A stretch of DNA of 64,000 nt from Ulva prolifera (GCA_023078555.1 CM041200.1:3271001-3335000), one strand, 5' to 3'; numbered from the stretch's first letter, positions 24,360 to 37,091 are shown. Translations and numbers: made by a program. Notes: generated by a model not told the origin, from the sequence alone.

Positions 24360-25347
24360 ATGTCTAGCGATCTTTCCAACCAGAACCCTTTGTTTGAGGA
24401 AGTCGCGGGTAACGCTGACCAGCAGCTACTCGGCGTCGAGCAGCAGCAGGAGCAGCTGCCAAACGACGTGTAGTAGGCACAGCCTGAGGGCATGCGCCTC
24501 GGATATGGGCGCGTCGTCCTAGCCCGCAATGCTGCCCAGTCGGGGCACAACAGCCAGCAGGTACCCTTTTCCCCTCACGCTGTAAACGATGTTAGTCACA
24601 CTGAGTCCCGCATCACACTCGAAACGTTGACCGAAGCGATGCGTGCATCTCGGGGGCGTAACGAGCCTGATTTGTCAAGATGAAAACTGCCAGAGTTTAA
24701 TTATGAGACCGAAAGCTTCGTTGCGTACGAGCGGAAAGTCTTTCTGTGGTTAGGTCAGTATGTGCTAGACCACGTGTTGCAGCACGCACCGTCCGCGGAC
24801 GAACAGCGTGTCCATGCTAAAGCAAGGAATCAAGTCCTTACGTCTTTGCCTGGCGCAGATAGGACAACTATCTATCGCATGTCACATCTGGGTGAAGCAT
24901 GGGCCTACATGACTGCAAAGTATAGGCCTAGCACTGAAGCCGAGATCCACAGACTGTGAAGTCGCTTCAACTCGTTGTCACAGAAAAAATTGAGACGTTG
25001 GGTCTTACTGTGGTGATGTGATGAGTGTGTACACTCATCTGGAGGCACTAGGTGCCGATGTGGGCCAGCGATGGCTAAGATTGAAACTGTTAGAAGTGGG
25101 GGAGGAGTTCAACGTTGTGCGCGGCGAGGTTCTCCAATCTTCCCCGCATGTAATCATTGCACGTTTGACTGAGCATGCTGATTTGCTCAAGCAGCAACGG
25201 CTGCAGGCTAGGTCTGGGGCGCCTTTGGGCAAACCATGCCATGGCTGGCACAATCAGCCGCGAGGCGACGGTCTTGCAGTTGCCGCGCTCGACGCTGGCA
25301 AGGCTCCTCCCGAGGATACCATGACATGCTTCTTCTGCAAGAAGATA
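24360..25347 (+). pseudogene. gag: Broken copia gag, copy 4
   Basis: ATG at 24360, placed as in copy 5. The gag body (ETESFVAYERKVFLWLG region, HAPSADEQRVHAKARNQV, TAKYRPSTEAEIHRL) is interrupted by TAG TAG at 24471-24476, TGA at 24681-24683 where copy 5 has Gly, a TGG-to-TGA change near 24957, and a frameshift before 25018. The copy is cut off inside the CCHC knuckle. Confidence 0.85.
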
Positions 25348-25419
25348 TCCACAAGACATGAACATCGGAAGTTCAGGCTTTCGCCCAGGTGCGCAACATC
25401 TGTCATAGAGAAGTCGTCG

Positions 25420-26686
25420 CTAGGAAATCGCACGACAGCAACAGATTTGACATTGCCTCGTCCGCGTCCTCTGCCGGCGCCTCGTCTTGGCGGCCGGCGT
25501 TGTTGGCAGCCTGGTTCTGAAGATACTTCCCAACTTCCGGATGCAGATCCGGGTAGTCCTTTTGGAGGTGTCAGCCTTCTTGCATACATGGCAGGTGCGC
25601 GTCTCGCCATTGGCGATCGCGGGAACAGCTGCCGGTTTTCCCCGGGTCCCATTGCCCCATCTGTAGCCATGGCCTTGGCCGTGGCCTCGGCCTGCTATGC
25701 CACCACCATGTGCGGGCCCACAGGCATCTGAAGCCTGGGCATGGTTGGTAATGGCAGCTATCTGAGTCAGAAAATCTTTTCCGCCCTGCTCACTACGCAA
25801 TGATACATACTCTCGGCCGAGAGGCTCGAAACAGCTTGTTGCTGACCTGATATGGAGCAGGTGCAACACCTAGAGCAGTAAGCTGGACCACCAGCGACAT
25901 GATGAGGGTACAATAATCCTTAACTTATTTTGCCCTGGCACCTCTGAGCGTGGCACGAGAGAACCTATCCCAGAGACTCCTAATCTCAGCCTCTTTGCTG
26001 GGCATATACTTGGCTCTCAAGGCAGCCCAAATATCACACAGCGTAGTATGAACCCGGACATACTCTAAGTCCTGTGCAGCCAACTGAAAACATACTGCAG
26101 CCAACACCTTATCATGGACACTTGTCTCAAGTCCAGTGGGTAAAACAGTGAGCAAATGGTACAGGCCATGGCCTTTCAAGCATAGCTCGACACGGAACTC
26201 AAAGGTTGAGAACCTCTCGCCCCTTGCAAAATCCCAAGACGGGGTCTTGCCTTTGTCTATTGCGTGTTCACGCACAGACACAGCTCTCATTGCATCTACA
26301 ATAGCATTAGCATCGACTACAGTACCAGGTGGATGGAGATCAGCGACAGGGTCAGCATTGCCTTGAGCCATAGCTCGCAACGCAGCAGCCTGAGCCTCAG
26401 CGTCCGATCGCACCTGTTCCGCTCGTTGTAAAGCATCACGGAGAGAGTTTGCTACAACTTGAGCGCGCATTGCCATAGCATTGGCAGCCTCAAGCTGAGA
26501 GGTAGCTCGGGCAGCAGTAGCATGCCCTCGGGTGCCGGCTGCAGGGCCTTGTGAGCTAGCACTAGCTCCTGCAGCCCAGCCTGTGGCTTGAGCAGCTGCA
26601 GCCATGGCTGAGCGCTCAGCCTCGAGTGTTTGTGTATCAGCCATAGCTTCAGCATCAAAGTTCTTGTCTGATTCAGGATTAGACAT
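25420..26686 (-). pseudogene. gag: Broken gag of copia family B
   Basis: ATG at 26686 starts an Ala-rich, heptad-like N-terminus (about residues 15-115) followed by the UBN2/copia-gag core: PSWDFARGERFSTFEFRV, AAQDLEYVRVHTTLCDIWAA, AKYMPSKEAEIRSLWDRF. A TAA at 25925-25927 interrupts, the frame then resumes (VKDYCTLIMSLVVQLTALG), and a later frame (25869-25420) carries a Gly-rich stretch and a broken knuckle beginning CHVCKK. The similarity of AKYMPSKEAEIRSLW to AKYRPSTEAEIHRLW of family A shows common descent. Confidence 0.8.
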
Positions 26687-26936
26687 CTACCTGCAGCGAC
26701 ACAAATCTGCTTTCGCTAAGGGTCAAGTCGATCACACCCGTAGGCTTCGACGACGAACAATCCTGAACCGTCGTCATTCAGTTATTCAGTCATACAATCA
26801 AACATGTGACAACCTGTGACATTATGACGGTTGATCTGGTCATTGATTACGCACTGATGATAGTGCGGTTGCCCGTAGCTGGCGCAATCATATGACAACC
26901 ACCACATTGCGCAACTAATGCAGCGACACAACACAT

Positions 26937-26947
26937 CACCGATACCA
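26937..26947 (-). other. Primer-binding site of copia family B
   Basis: TGGTATCGGTG in element sense, directly after an LTR end ...TATAACA. It is identical to the family-A site. Confidence 0.7.
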
Positions 26948-27316
26948 TGTTATAAACGAGAACCTATTATGTGTGCAATAGGAGGTCAGTAGTGCCTATA
27001 CCTGGAGAGCCGCCGGGTCGTACGAAAGGTCACTACACAGATTAGGGAGTATACTGCATTGGATGCAAGACAGTGCAAGAACCTGTGGAAGATGTAAGAG
27101 AAAGGTTACTTCAGACTTGGACGCATACGACTATATGCGACCATTCGTGCATGTCTACCGTGGCCCAATGACAATGGCCCGGGGCGTGCCGCTCACGCGG
27201 CGCCCCAAGTATGCTCATGCTACTATCCTAACACGGGTTGGGCCCTTGGCCACTATACCCATGTGCAGACTTGCGCGTCATGCATTGCAAGTGTATCTAG
27301 ACACTGATTTATGACA
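26948..27316 (-). repeat. 5' LTR of copia family B
   Basis: The right-hand boundary (26948, TGTTATAAACGAG) is fixed by the primer-binding site. The other end is inferred from a terminal ATTTATGACA at 27316, giving a 369-bp LTR with TGT...ACA ends. No second copy is in the window to confirm it. Confidence 0.6.
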
Positions 27317-28051
27317 GATGGGTCTAGAATGCCGCATCACGAGGGCTGAATAGGCACATACATGGCAGATGTACACTCACACGCAAGGATGCGACGTGCT
27401 AGTGCAGAAAATGGATGGCGCCCCAACCAGACTTCTATCAAGCGTGTCTGGTCCCAGCAAGCGCTCAGTATAAATACCGGAGTTTGTCCGCCCATATCAA
27501 TGCCCCTGTCAAAGCAGGCCTCGCCGAAACGTGCCGCATAGCCGCCACACCGATCCAAGAACCCGCATAAGCACGGGAAATCTTAAGTTGTGGCTCACAA
27601 AGCCTGAGATGAGTGTAAGCAAGGCTGCGCACGTAATTCGTAGGCAGCTTGGGGTGGCAGTATAGATATTATCGTGCATGCCAACCCTGGAGCCCGCCGG
27701 GCGGACCCTGTGTAACGGCGGTAATGCACACAGTAAGACGTAGTATGTACAGTAACGATTCGGCTAGCCGCATAACACCATGATAAGCCCATGACGTGAC
27801 ACATTGTGCCGTGAGAAGGCTGTACACAGCGTTGATGCAGTGTGCACGTAAGGCTAGTGGACGCGTGCAGTCCCACGTGGCGAGTGTAGGCACGTAAGCC
27901 CACTGAGTGTACGTATTATCACAGTGTGTACAACTCGATCGGTGGTCCGTAAGCTATGCATGTGCGAGTGTCCACATGGCTGGACAAGCCGCTACGCATA
28001 TAAGGTGTTAAAAGTGCCAGCATGCACTAGTGTGGGAGATATCTCACAACA
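27317..28051 (-). repeat. 3' LTR region of Ty3/gypsy element 1 (left limit unknown)
   Basis: The LTR start is set by the polypurine tract at 28052: in element sense the LTR begins TGTTGTGAGATATCTCCCAC. How far it extends leftward cannot be fixed because no second LTR of this family is visible; 27317 is simply where the family-B LTR stops. Confidence 0.5.
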
Positions 28052-28062
28052 CCTCCCCCCTT
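28052..28062 (-). other. Polypurine tract of gypsy element 1
   Basis: AAGGGGGGAGG in element sense, next to the TGTTGTGAG start of the 3' LTR. Confidence 0.65.
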
Positions 28063-28257
28063 AACCAGAGGAGCGAAGCTTCGGAAGCGAAGCATGCAAA
28101 TGGTGGCAGAAAACCACATCACAAGAGCAGCAACGCTATGAACACGGCAGTGCTACTGGCGCAAAGCACACACCGCAAAGGCGTAATCACGGTAAGGGCC
28201 CACGAGGCGGGGGCTTTGCAACAAGAGCCGGTGCCGCGTCCGCCCAGCAAACGGGTT

Positions 28258-28905
28258 ACATTAGGTCCGAGAAGGACATCACCAGATCATCCAGATAATG
28301 GCCCAACACACGGCCCTGTGAGTGGGTGACCTGCTCAATAAATTCACGCAAGCTACGCTCACGGGCGCGGGCGGCAGCAAGAGCAGACCGCTCAGCCCGT
28401 ACAATAACGTCAAGCTTGGCCCTAAATTCATCACCGCTAACGCCGGAGGTGGGGTTCTAAGACATATCATTCACATACTTCTGAACGTTAACAAGCAACC
28501 GCTTAATCTTGGAGCTGGTCAAGGCAGAGTCCTCCGACGCGGAAGGTCAAGATGCCACTGCATATCAGCCATAAGTCGGATAAGGTGGCACATCCCACAA
28601 TGGTCGCATGTATTTAGCAGTGCGAACGGCATGAAATGAGGTACGGCAAAACCGGCACACATTGACAAGAATTTAACCCCATTAGTGCCTATCGAGGATG
28701 TACTTGGTGCATTCAGGTAGTGTAACACGCTATATGGCGACTAGGCGCTACCATGCCGGGGCCCCAATCTGGTGAATGACCGTGCCGAGCATAACGAGTA
28801 CTGCGGGGATGGCATAAGTGGTTTCGATGTGATCGTGCACATGGACCTAAGACCGAGAAAGATCGGCGGAGCGGGCAGGATACGGTCAAGAATATCTTGC
28901 GTCGG
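28258..28905 (-). pseudogene. Extra coding region downstream of gypsy 1 integrase
   Basis: Three segments read as protein in shifting frames. About 28905-28745 contains ELGPTQDILDRILPAPPIFL. 28728-28519 has a Cys/His cluster (NTCDHCGMCH). About 28535-28258 is a charged helical stretch (DEFRAKLDVIVRAERSALAA, then RERSLREFIEQV) containing TAG at 28457-28459. It lies between integrase and the polypurine tract, where some Ty3 elements carry an additional ORF. Function unknown. Confidence 0.4.
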
Positions 28906-29156
28906 ACCCAACTCCTCATGACCGGTAACGCCCGGGTACGTGCTATATGGATTCAGGCGTCCCCTTCAACAAACAGCAGGGCACATCAATGGCCTAGCAT
29001 AGGCTCGCATCACAACAGGAGCAGAATTGCTAGTTGGAAACTGCTGCAACAGGCATCGGCTTGGATTTACGCAAGCGCGCTGATTCGCATCGCGTCCTAG
29101 GCACAAAGCGCGGTGGCCTCGACATTGTGGCTGGTGCGGTGTCCACTCCACGTGTG

Positions 29157-30030
29157 CTATGCGCACGTTGCAAGAGGTGTGCTAGCCGTGCGGATGAGTT
29201 GGAAGGGGTTGCAGCCGGTGCTGTCACTCTTTGAACTGTTAATGCTGAATTCAACATGCGGCAGGAACGAGTTCCAATCGTCGTGCGCGGGGCCGACAAA
29301 GTGTCTGAGCGCGTCCTCAATGACTCTGTTGAGGCGCTCCACTTGGCCGTTGGCCCTAGGGTGATACGAAAACGTCAAACGGAGTTGAATGCCCTTATGC
29401 TCGCAGGCAGATTTGAAAAACTTGTTATTCCACTGCACGCCCCTATCGCTGCATATGCCTAAAGGCAGACCATAGTGTGGATAGATGTGTTGGAAAAACA
29501 ACTTAGCAAAACCCGGACCATCGAGTGTGCTCAGCGCAAGTAAAAGCCGGACCAGCTTGGAGAACTGGTCCACAAGAACAACGATGCAGTCATACCCAGA
29601 GGAAGTGCGCGGTAAGTGAGTGATCATATCCAAGCTCACCACCCGCCAGCACGTTGTGGGAACAAGTAGCGGGGATAAAGTTCTATCAGAACAGCCTGGA
29701 GATTTCATTATCTGACATGAATGACATTGTGAAATGAATGATTTAATGTCCGTGCCGATGTCAGGCCAATAGAATGTGTCAATAATGAGTGCGTGTGTGC
29801 GATGAACTCCCATGTGTGCATGCCATAGGTGTACATGATGCCACAACAAAATCTGCTTTCACAGTCCATCATGGTCCGGAATCACTAGCTTGTGGCCCCA
29901 TAAATATGCTTGGAGATATTTGTCGAACCTATACTTGTGTGGTGGTGCACGGAATGCGGGGTCATGAGCATATCCCTAACGCAAGCGTTCCCAGAATGAG
30001 TCTATTGCAACATCAAGAGTAAGGTGTTGG
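29157..30030 (-). pseudogene. pol: Integrase of gypsy element 1 (broken)
   Basis: The N-terminal HHCC zinc module is present (HVHLWHAHMGVHRTHALI, then QCHSCQIMKS). The catalytic core follows with SLDMITHLPRT (first Asp), ICSDRGVQW (second Asp) and PRANGQVERLNRVIEDAL (Glu). Upstream the frame reads SFWERLR, TAG (29976-29978), GYAHDPAF, as in Ty3 integrase leaders. A TGA interrupts just before the HHCC module. Confidence 0.85.
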
Positions 30031-30043
30031 TTGTGCTGCGCAT

Positions 30044-30543
30044 TCAGGTCCGCATATCCTGAAACGTCTGGGGGTCCAGGTCGATGCCATCGAGGTCAAT
30101 CACCTCTGAGGGCAGCTCGGAGCTCACTCTGCTTGGGGTCGGGCTGCTCGCCAAGTTCACGAGTTTCGGCCGTGGGCTGAGGGAAGCTAAGGTGTTGGGC
30201 TGCTGACGAGACGGTGCTGCCCGGCGACTTGAGGACGGCTTGACCGGCGGAGAGGACGCTGCCGCCTGGAGAGGGGGCAGCGGCTGAGAGGGGCCCCTGA
30301 TGGTGGCCGTGGGGGTGGCAGTTGCGTGCTGAACATGTCCCGGATTACCGGGTAAGCGGGGCCGCTTGGGTTGAGGAGCCCCAGCTTCTGGCGCAGATCT
30401 TGACCATCCTGTGTGGGGGAAAATAAAGTCGTGGCGGCCAGTTTGTCGGTAGAATACCATGCCGACAGGGAATCCCGGGGGGAGTCCATAATGACCGTAC
30501 CACTTGAGGGTGGCGGTGACAGCGGTGGAAAACCCTCCGACAA
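30044..30543 (-). pseudogene. Pro/Ser-rich RNase H-integrase linker, gypsy 1
   Basis: Two overlapping frames give a low-complexity Pro/Ser/Arg-rich region ending in ELPSEVIDLDGIDLDPQTF. It lies between RNase H (ending about 30660) and integrase (from about 30030), where typical Ty3 elements have only a short tether. Confidence 0.45.
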
Positions 30544-30649
30544 GGCCGGCGCCTGGCCAGGCGGATCTGCGTACCAGAAGGCTGATCAGTGCTAGCGCTC
30601 TGCAAGGTTCATGTGGCCGTTCAGCGGCTCAAGTATGACCATCATGCAT

Positions 30650-31236
30650 CACAACTTCCATTGTTGGCAAGTGTGTGGCACGACTAACGGAATCAGCCAC
30701 AATATTTTTTGTCACCCGGAATATAAGTCATTTTCCAATCAATGCGTGACAATGACTCGAACCAGCGGCCATGTTTGCCCGTCAGCTTTTTCTGAGTATG
30801 CAAAAACCTAAGGGGGTTGTGGTCAGAGTGGATGAAAATTGTATGGTTATTTTCTAAATAACACCGCCACTGTATGGATGCAAATACAATTGCCCTTAGC
30901 TTTCTTTTTCAAGAGTATAACAATTTTTCTCGGCTCGATTCATCTTGCGGCCTATCCAAGCAACATGACAGAGTGTGTCCTCATGTTCTTGGGTAAGTAC
31001 AGCCCCATAAGCATAGTCTGATGCGTACTGACTACAGTGTAAATGTTTAATGGTTTGTTAAGATCGGGGTGCCGCATGTATGTAGCAAAAAATAGTGCAT
31101 TTTTTATGTTCAAAAATGCTGCATCACATGTCTGCGTCCGGGGGATGCTTTCCTTGGAGCTAATGCGCTGGAGTAAGGGTGTAGCTAGGGTTGGAAATTT
31201 TGGAACAAATCTCCTACAGTATCCGGCTAAGCCCAA
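30650..31236 (-). pseudogene. pol: RT C-terminus and RNase H of gypsy 1
   Basis: Begins GLAGYCRRFVPKFPTLATPL directly at the copia insertion point. The RNase H end is recognisable near 30840-30670 (FIHSDHNPLRFLHTQKKL, then IDWKMTYIPGDKK). The frame is broken by several shifts. Confidence 0.75.
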
Positions 31237-31238
31237 GA

Positions 31239-31590
31239 TGTCAGAAAGTCTATCCTTCGTACAGGTCAGACACGCAGTCTTACGTCAGGTTCGGAGACCA
31301 GCATCTCATACCTGCTGCGCTCAGAGGTAGAACCGGAGAGATGCTGAGGGAGAGACAGAGTACTGCTAGTACCGTGAAACAATGATAGGAAAGGTTGCAG
31401 ATCACAGTGTGCACATCCTTATATGCAAACCTGAACACTCAAGGTTACGGTGGGAAACCTTCTTAGGATCTCCCTCACTACATCGAGACAATGCCGGCTG
31501 GCGGCTTACCGCTACACTGGATCCGCGGATCGTCCGTGCATGGGTGCACCTGTCACCACACTGCTGCCCGCAGGCGCATGCATTGTGACA
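31239..31590 (-). repeat. 3' LTR of copia A copy 5
   Basis: 352 bp from TGTCAGAAAGTC to CATTGTGACA. It is very similar to the partner LTR at 37398-37744, differing by scattered substitutions and small indels, so the insertion is relatively recent. Confidence 0.92.
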
Positions 31591-31602
31591 CTCCCCCATA
31601 AA
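31591..31602 (-). other. Polypurine tract of copia A copy 5
   Basis: TTTATGGGGGAG in element sense, directly before the 3' LTR. Confidence 0.85.
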
Positions 31603-31607
31603 CCCTG

Positions 31608-34600
31608 CTACGTCTCCACTAGCTGGAGTTTATAACGAACTTCTTGCAAAGCAGGACAGGGCAGCACTTTGGTAAACACATCCGCTGATAACTGATCAAC
31701 AGTGCCAACCCATTCTACCTTAAGTTCATCCACCTGGACATATTCCCGCACTCGCAAGTGCCGCACACGAATGTGCTTGGATCTGTCAGTGGACACAGCA
31801 TTAACAGCCAAGATATTGGCACTCTTATTATCACCCCACAGAGTTGGCTTATATGGGACGAGCTTCAGGTCGAGAAGCAACTGCTTCACCCACATCAACT
31901 CGTTGGCTGTTGCACTCATCGCAATGAGTTCAGCCTCTGTCGTATCCCCGGCCACTATACTCTGCTTCTTCGAACGCCAGAGAACACAGTTCCCATACAC
32001 TCGAATAATCATACCAGACACACTCTTTAGATCCGCGGAATTCGCAAAATCTGCATCCGAAAAAGCCTCTAGTAAACACCCATGTCCCTCAGAGCCTACA
32101 AATTTTATTCCTAGATTTTTCGTGGACTGCAGGTATCTCAGAACATGTTGCACGGCAGACCAATGTTCCTTCAGACTACTAGACATGTGCCGGGCCAGGG
32201 CATGTGCCACATAGCTCAGGTCAGGTCGTGTCACTCTTGCAATATACTAGATGCTTCCTACAGCACTCATGAACCTGGAATGCTCAGCAGCACTGGCTTT
32301 CTCCGGGTCAGGATGCTCTTTCGCACTCCTCAGCTGTTGCCGCGGCACTAAGGGAGTGGGAGATTTACGACAATCAGACATATTGTACTTGTCCAGCAAG
32401 TTCTGGATTTTGGTACGTTGTGTCATTGTGATTGTTTTGGCCTTTCGATCACGCGTGATCTCAGTGCCAAGTGCCCAAGACAGGTCACCTAGATCTCTGC
32501 CTTCAAATTTCGTGAGAATGACACTGATGATTTCTTGCAGCCCCGCGGAGCAACTGAAAATGAATACGTCATCTACCCACAGAAAAACAAAGCATCGACC
32601 GGTTTTTCTGACATACAGTCCATGATCACTCTGTGCGCACACAAATCCCAGTTCAGCCAAGACTTTTACTAAAGCTTTATGCCACTCGCGAGCGGCTTGC
32701 TTCATGCCATACAGATTCTTATGAAACTGCCATACACGTGCTGTCGCGTCTGTAAAGTACGGGGGCTGTTCAACGAAAACCTCTTCTTCCAGGTCACCGT
32801 TCAGAAAAGCACATTGTATATCTATATGCCTAATTTCCAGATCCTCCTGAGCAGCAATAGACAGCAACACACGCAGTGTCGCGTAACTACCGACAGGGGA
32901 CCAAGTTTCGAAAAAATCTATCTCTTCCACTTGAGAAAAACCACGAGCTAAATATCGTGCCTTGTAACGCTGAATCTCACCAGCAGTTCCGCGCTTAATC
33001 TTGAACACCCACTTGCCCGAGATAGCTTTCTTACCCGCAGGCAGATAGCACAACATAAAAGTTCCGTGCTCACCCAGTGCTTCCACCTCCTCCTGCATGG
33101 CACGCAGCCAACCATCCCTGTCTGGACCCGCGAGTCCCTCTTTCATAGAAGGCAGATCAGGGTCGGAAGGCTTCTGCTTCCTGGCGGCACCTGCTCTGCG
33201 CGACCCACGACGCTGAGCACTCTGCTGCTCACCAGACTCCACATGCTGATGCTTCAGGCCTGCACCGGACACTCCACAGTCAGCCGCGGCTGATGTGTCC
33301 TGATTGCAGCCTCGAGACTTGATGTCAGCTACTACTGTTTCACTACTAGCAAGATCAGAGCCCGCGGGCTCATGTACAGCAGCTACATCCACAGCCAAAG
33401 GAACAAGGCGTCTGCGTACAAGAGGGTTGATTTTAATGCGGGGAAGAGCAGCTGGAATGGCTCTTACCTCATCAGGCAAATCAACCCCAACAGCGACAGA
33501 TGGGGCAGCCTGGATCTTTCCCCCTAATTCGGATCCGGACTCTATCTCAATTTCATCTGGCTCATCCTCCCAGGAAGGTCTCAGCCCCTCAGCCCCTCGT
33601 AGGGGCTTAGCTACTGCTCCCGCGCCAGATGCTGAGGCCGCAGCCGAATTACTCCCTGATCGGACCCTCTGAGCCTCGCGATTCTGATGAGCCGCAGCCC
33701 GTTCATCATCGCTGATGGTGTACTCCTGCATCTCATCTGCATCGTCCTCGTCATAGCTGGGCTGTCGTCATCATCATCTTCGTCCATAGGATCATCAGAC
33801 GATGGCGGAGGCATAGGCAGGACAAATGCAGCCTCAATGTTAGGGTCATGGAGCTGCGCATTGCGAGTCTCCACATACTCGACAGTGCGTGCTGGAGGGG
33901 CCCTAGATAGGCGCCCCTGGCCTGGGACCCGAGAGGGGGACTTCAGCGTCAGGGTGGGCAGCTGCACGAGGGTCACGCCGGAGCACCTCAGCAGAGGAGC
34001 CTACGCCGAAACGCGGAGAGTACACTGCCTCATCAGGCAGTGAGTCCTGTCTGAACGTCATGTCCATGACAGGAACCCTACCATGACCTGGGGGGGCGTG
34101 CGAGAATTCACGCAGACGTCGCAACACTCCCCGTTATGTGTGGAGTCAGTCACGAACGAGGGGACATCACTGTCAGTCACGCATACACCCTCGTTATCAC
34201 CCTCAAAGACAACCTGTAGGGAGTTCGCAAACTCTGCAAGTTCTCTCTTGTCCACAACATCGAACGCATCGTACTTACGTACGTGTCGGATCATCTGATC
34301 CGTGGTGCACATGATCTGCCGCACCACCGCAACCCTACCCCCAGGAACATCCTGGGCGTACACACGCTGCATGCTGGGCCCCAGCCCAGCACCAACCCAG
34401 TATGCGACCATACCCCGCGCGGACAATTTCCGCAGCTTATCATCCCTAGGGTACGCATACACCTCAACCCCCCATGGATGCTGCTTCACCAAATCATGGA
34501 ATACCTCAACGGAGGTATCTCTGAAAAATGACATGTAGGGAATAAAATCCCTGTCACAAGACCTGGTCAAAAACTCATCCAGTTCTGTCATAGTAAGTGA

Positions 34601-37091
34601 GCAACTCCCACTTGCGGTTCTCCTCCTCCCTCAACTTATCACGTTCGGCCTTTTTCATGCGCTTATTGGCCCGCTCAGCCTGCTGTACATCCGCTGTATT
34701 GGCATCACGCTGAGCATTCTGGGCCTTCATCATTATTGCCAGTTTGTCATGGTACAGCGCCGAGCACGGCGTGAGATTGTGACCATGGATGACACTGGCA
34801 AGGCATTCGATCCACAGGAACAGAGGGAGACCGCTCGCAAGCAGCACAGCTCGGACTGCCTCAAAGGCAATACCGATCCTCCTCTCGATCATGCCATTAC
34901 AACGGTGATCAGCTGTGGGGGTGGTGTGGTGAGTGATGCCACGACGCTGGAGGTAGAGCTTTGAGGCCTCAACCATGAACTCTCCCCCTTTGTCGGTGTG
35001 AAGGATGCGCACACCCGGTTCACCTGGCTTCACCACATTCACCCGAATGCGCTCAATGATGTAAGAGATCATGGCTGCAGCCACTCTCTTTTTACGCAGA
35101 CCGACAATGAAAGTTTAACGGGTAAAGGCGCACATCACAAACAAAACATATTTCACACTGCCGATCCCAACTGGAGTGATGGGACCAGCCAAATCAGCAT
35201 GCAATTGCTGGCCAGGGTATTTCGCCTGGCCTAAGAGCTCACGATTATTTGCTGAGATTTTGCTCGCAGGCACTTTGCCAATTCTGCAGCCGTGACAACG
35301 ATTCCCCATTGGCTCGGGGTCAACTTTCAAATTCAGGTCACCATAAAAAATACTATTTGACTGCATCCGCTTCAAGACCCAACTCGACTGGTGAAACGAC
35401 AAATGAGCGAGAAATGCAGGTTCCAGCAAGTAAGCATCATGTGGGACCTCAGCTCCCCCAACATTGGGGCGCTTCAGGTCAATCGCCGCAGCGGCCACAT
35501 GACCCCACCGTTGTGGATCCTCCACAACAGAGGTCGGACTGCTCTGGTCAGACCAGATCACTTCCCTATCGACAGGATGACTCTCAAGAACAGGCTTCTT
35601 GATGGAACACATTTTGAAAGCAAAGACACGACACTTATCCTCTTCCAGCTCCTGGTATTTGGACGCATCCTCGATACCAGTACCCATATCTCCGAAACCG
35701 GGGACATATAGCACACTTCTACGGGTGTCTACATAAATCTGCTCATGACGAAGACCCATAGTACTCAGTATGTTGTATGGAAACTCATGGGCATAGTACA
35801 CACCCGGGATTTCCACATCCAGAGGATGCTTGTTCTCATGCTCATCCACATAAGTGCCCAGGTTCACCTGAATGCTTCCCCTGCCCATGATGGGGATCTT
35901 GCCTGGTCCCGCGGGATTGGCAGTCCTCTGGCACGGACCATACTCAGTGAACATGTCGCGATTGCCCACAATATGAATGTCAGAACCGCTATCGATTATA
36001 AAATTCCACGGGGCCAATGCATCGTGATCCGGGAACTCTTCAGGCAGTTCTACGGCACAAAAATCTCTCGCCGCGGCCTGTTTGCGCTGGGGGCAGTTTG
36101 CACGCAAGTGACCCTTCTTCTTGCAGAAGAAGCAGGTCCTGGTCTCCTCGCGAGGAGCCTTGCCAGCGTCGAGCGCGGCAACTGCATGACCGTCGCCTCG
36201 CTGCTGATTGCGCCAGCCTTGGCCTGGTTTGCCCGCCGGCGCCCCTGACCTAACCTGCAGCCGCTGCTGCTTGAGCAAATCAGCATGCTCAGTCAAACGT
36301 GCAATGATAACATGGGGGGAGGAGTGTTGGACTTCGCCGCGCACAGCGTTGAACTCATCCCCCACTTCAAGTTTCAAACGGAGCCATCGCTGGCCCATAT
36401 CGGCACCTAGTGCCTCCAATTGAGTGTACACACTCATCACCTCACCACAGTAAGACCCAACGTCTCTATTTCGCTGTGACAGTGAGTTGAAACGACTCCA
36501 CAGTCTGTGGATCTCGGCTTCAGTGCTAGGCCTATACTTTGCGGTCAGACAGGCCCATGCTTCACACAGATGTGACATGCGATAGATATTGGTCCTATCC
36601 GCGTCAGGCAAAGACATGAGGCCTTGAGTCTTTGCTCTAGCGTGGACACGCTGTTCGTCCGCGGACGGTGCGTGCTGCAATAGATGGTCTAGCTCGAATT
36701 GACCTAACCACAAAAAGACTTTCTGCTCGTACGCAACGAAGCTTTCGGTCTTAAAATTCCATTCAGGCAGTTTTCCTTCGGACAAATCAGGCTCGTTACG
36801 TCCCCGAGATGCACGTAGCTCTTCGGTCAACGTCTCGAGTGTAATGAAAGACTCAGTGTGACCATGATCGTTCACAACATGAGAGGAAAAGGGCACGTGA
36901 TGGCTGCTCTGCCCAGTCTGGGAAGAGGGACGTGGTCGGATAACTAGTCCGCCACGAAGCAACATGCCCGCGGGCTGTTCTCCTTCAGGGAGCTGCTGGT
37001 CAGCGTCCCTGTCGACGATTGGTTGTTGGTCAGCCTCGTCATGCCTCTTCTTGCGAGGAGAGTTGGCGTTAGAGTGATCGGAGTTAGACAT
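31608..37091 (-). pseudogene. gag-pol: Copia gag-pol polyprotein, copy 5 (nearly intact)
   Basis: ATG at 37091 follows a leader of about 300 bp. Gag core (TAKYRPSTEAEIHRLWSRF) leads to a CCHC knuckle (CFFCKKKGHLRANC) and protease (NFIIDSGSDIHIVG). Integrase follows with HGCRIGKV, LHADLAGPITP, HTDKGGEF and NGMIERRIG, then an acidic linker. RT has IRHIDIQCAFLNGDLEEEVF and FLWVDDVFIFS; RNase H has GDTTEAELIAMSATANELMW. It ends LVET plus TAG. Lesions: TAA at 35115-35117 (Tyr in copy 2), a 4-base insertion near 34592, a 1-base loss near 34128, frameshifts near 33950 and 33735, and TAG at 32247-32249 (Gln in copy 2). Confidence 0.92.

Larger units (their letters stand above)
23704..25347 (+). mobile_element. 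Copia family A, copy 4 (5' half)
   Basis: 5' LTR, primer-binding site, leader and gag are present up to the zinc knuckle (MTCFFCKK), where homology stops at about 25347. From there the sequence belongs to a different copia family in the opposite orientation. Pol and the 3' LTR are missing. Confidence 0.88.
25348..27316 (-). mobile_element. Copia family B, 5' half (minus)
   Basis: In element sense: 5' LTR (27316-26948), primer-binding site, leader and a gag distinct from family A. It breaks off near 25348 just after the zinc-knuckle region, where it meets copia A copy 4. Pol and the 3' LTR are absent. Confidence 0.75.
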
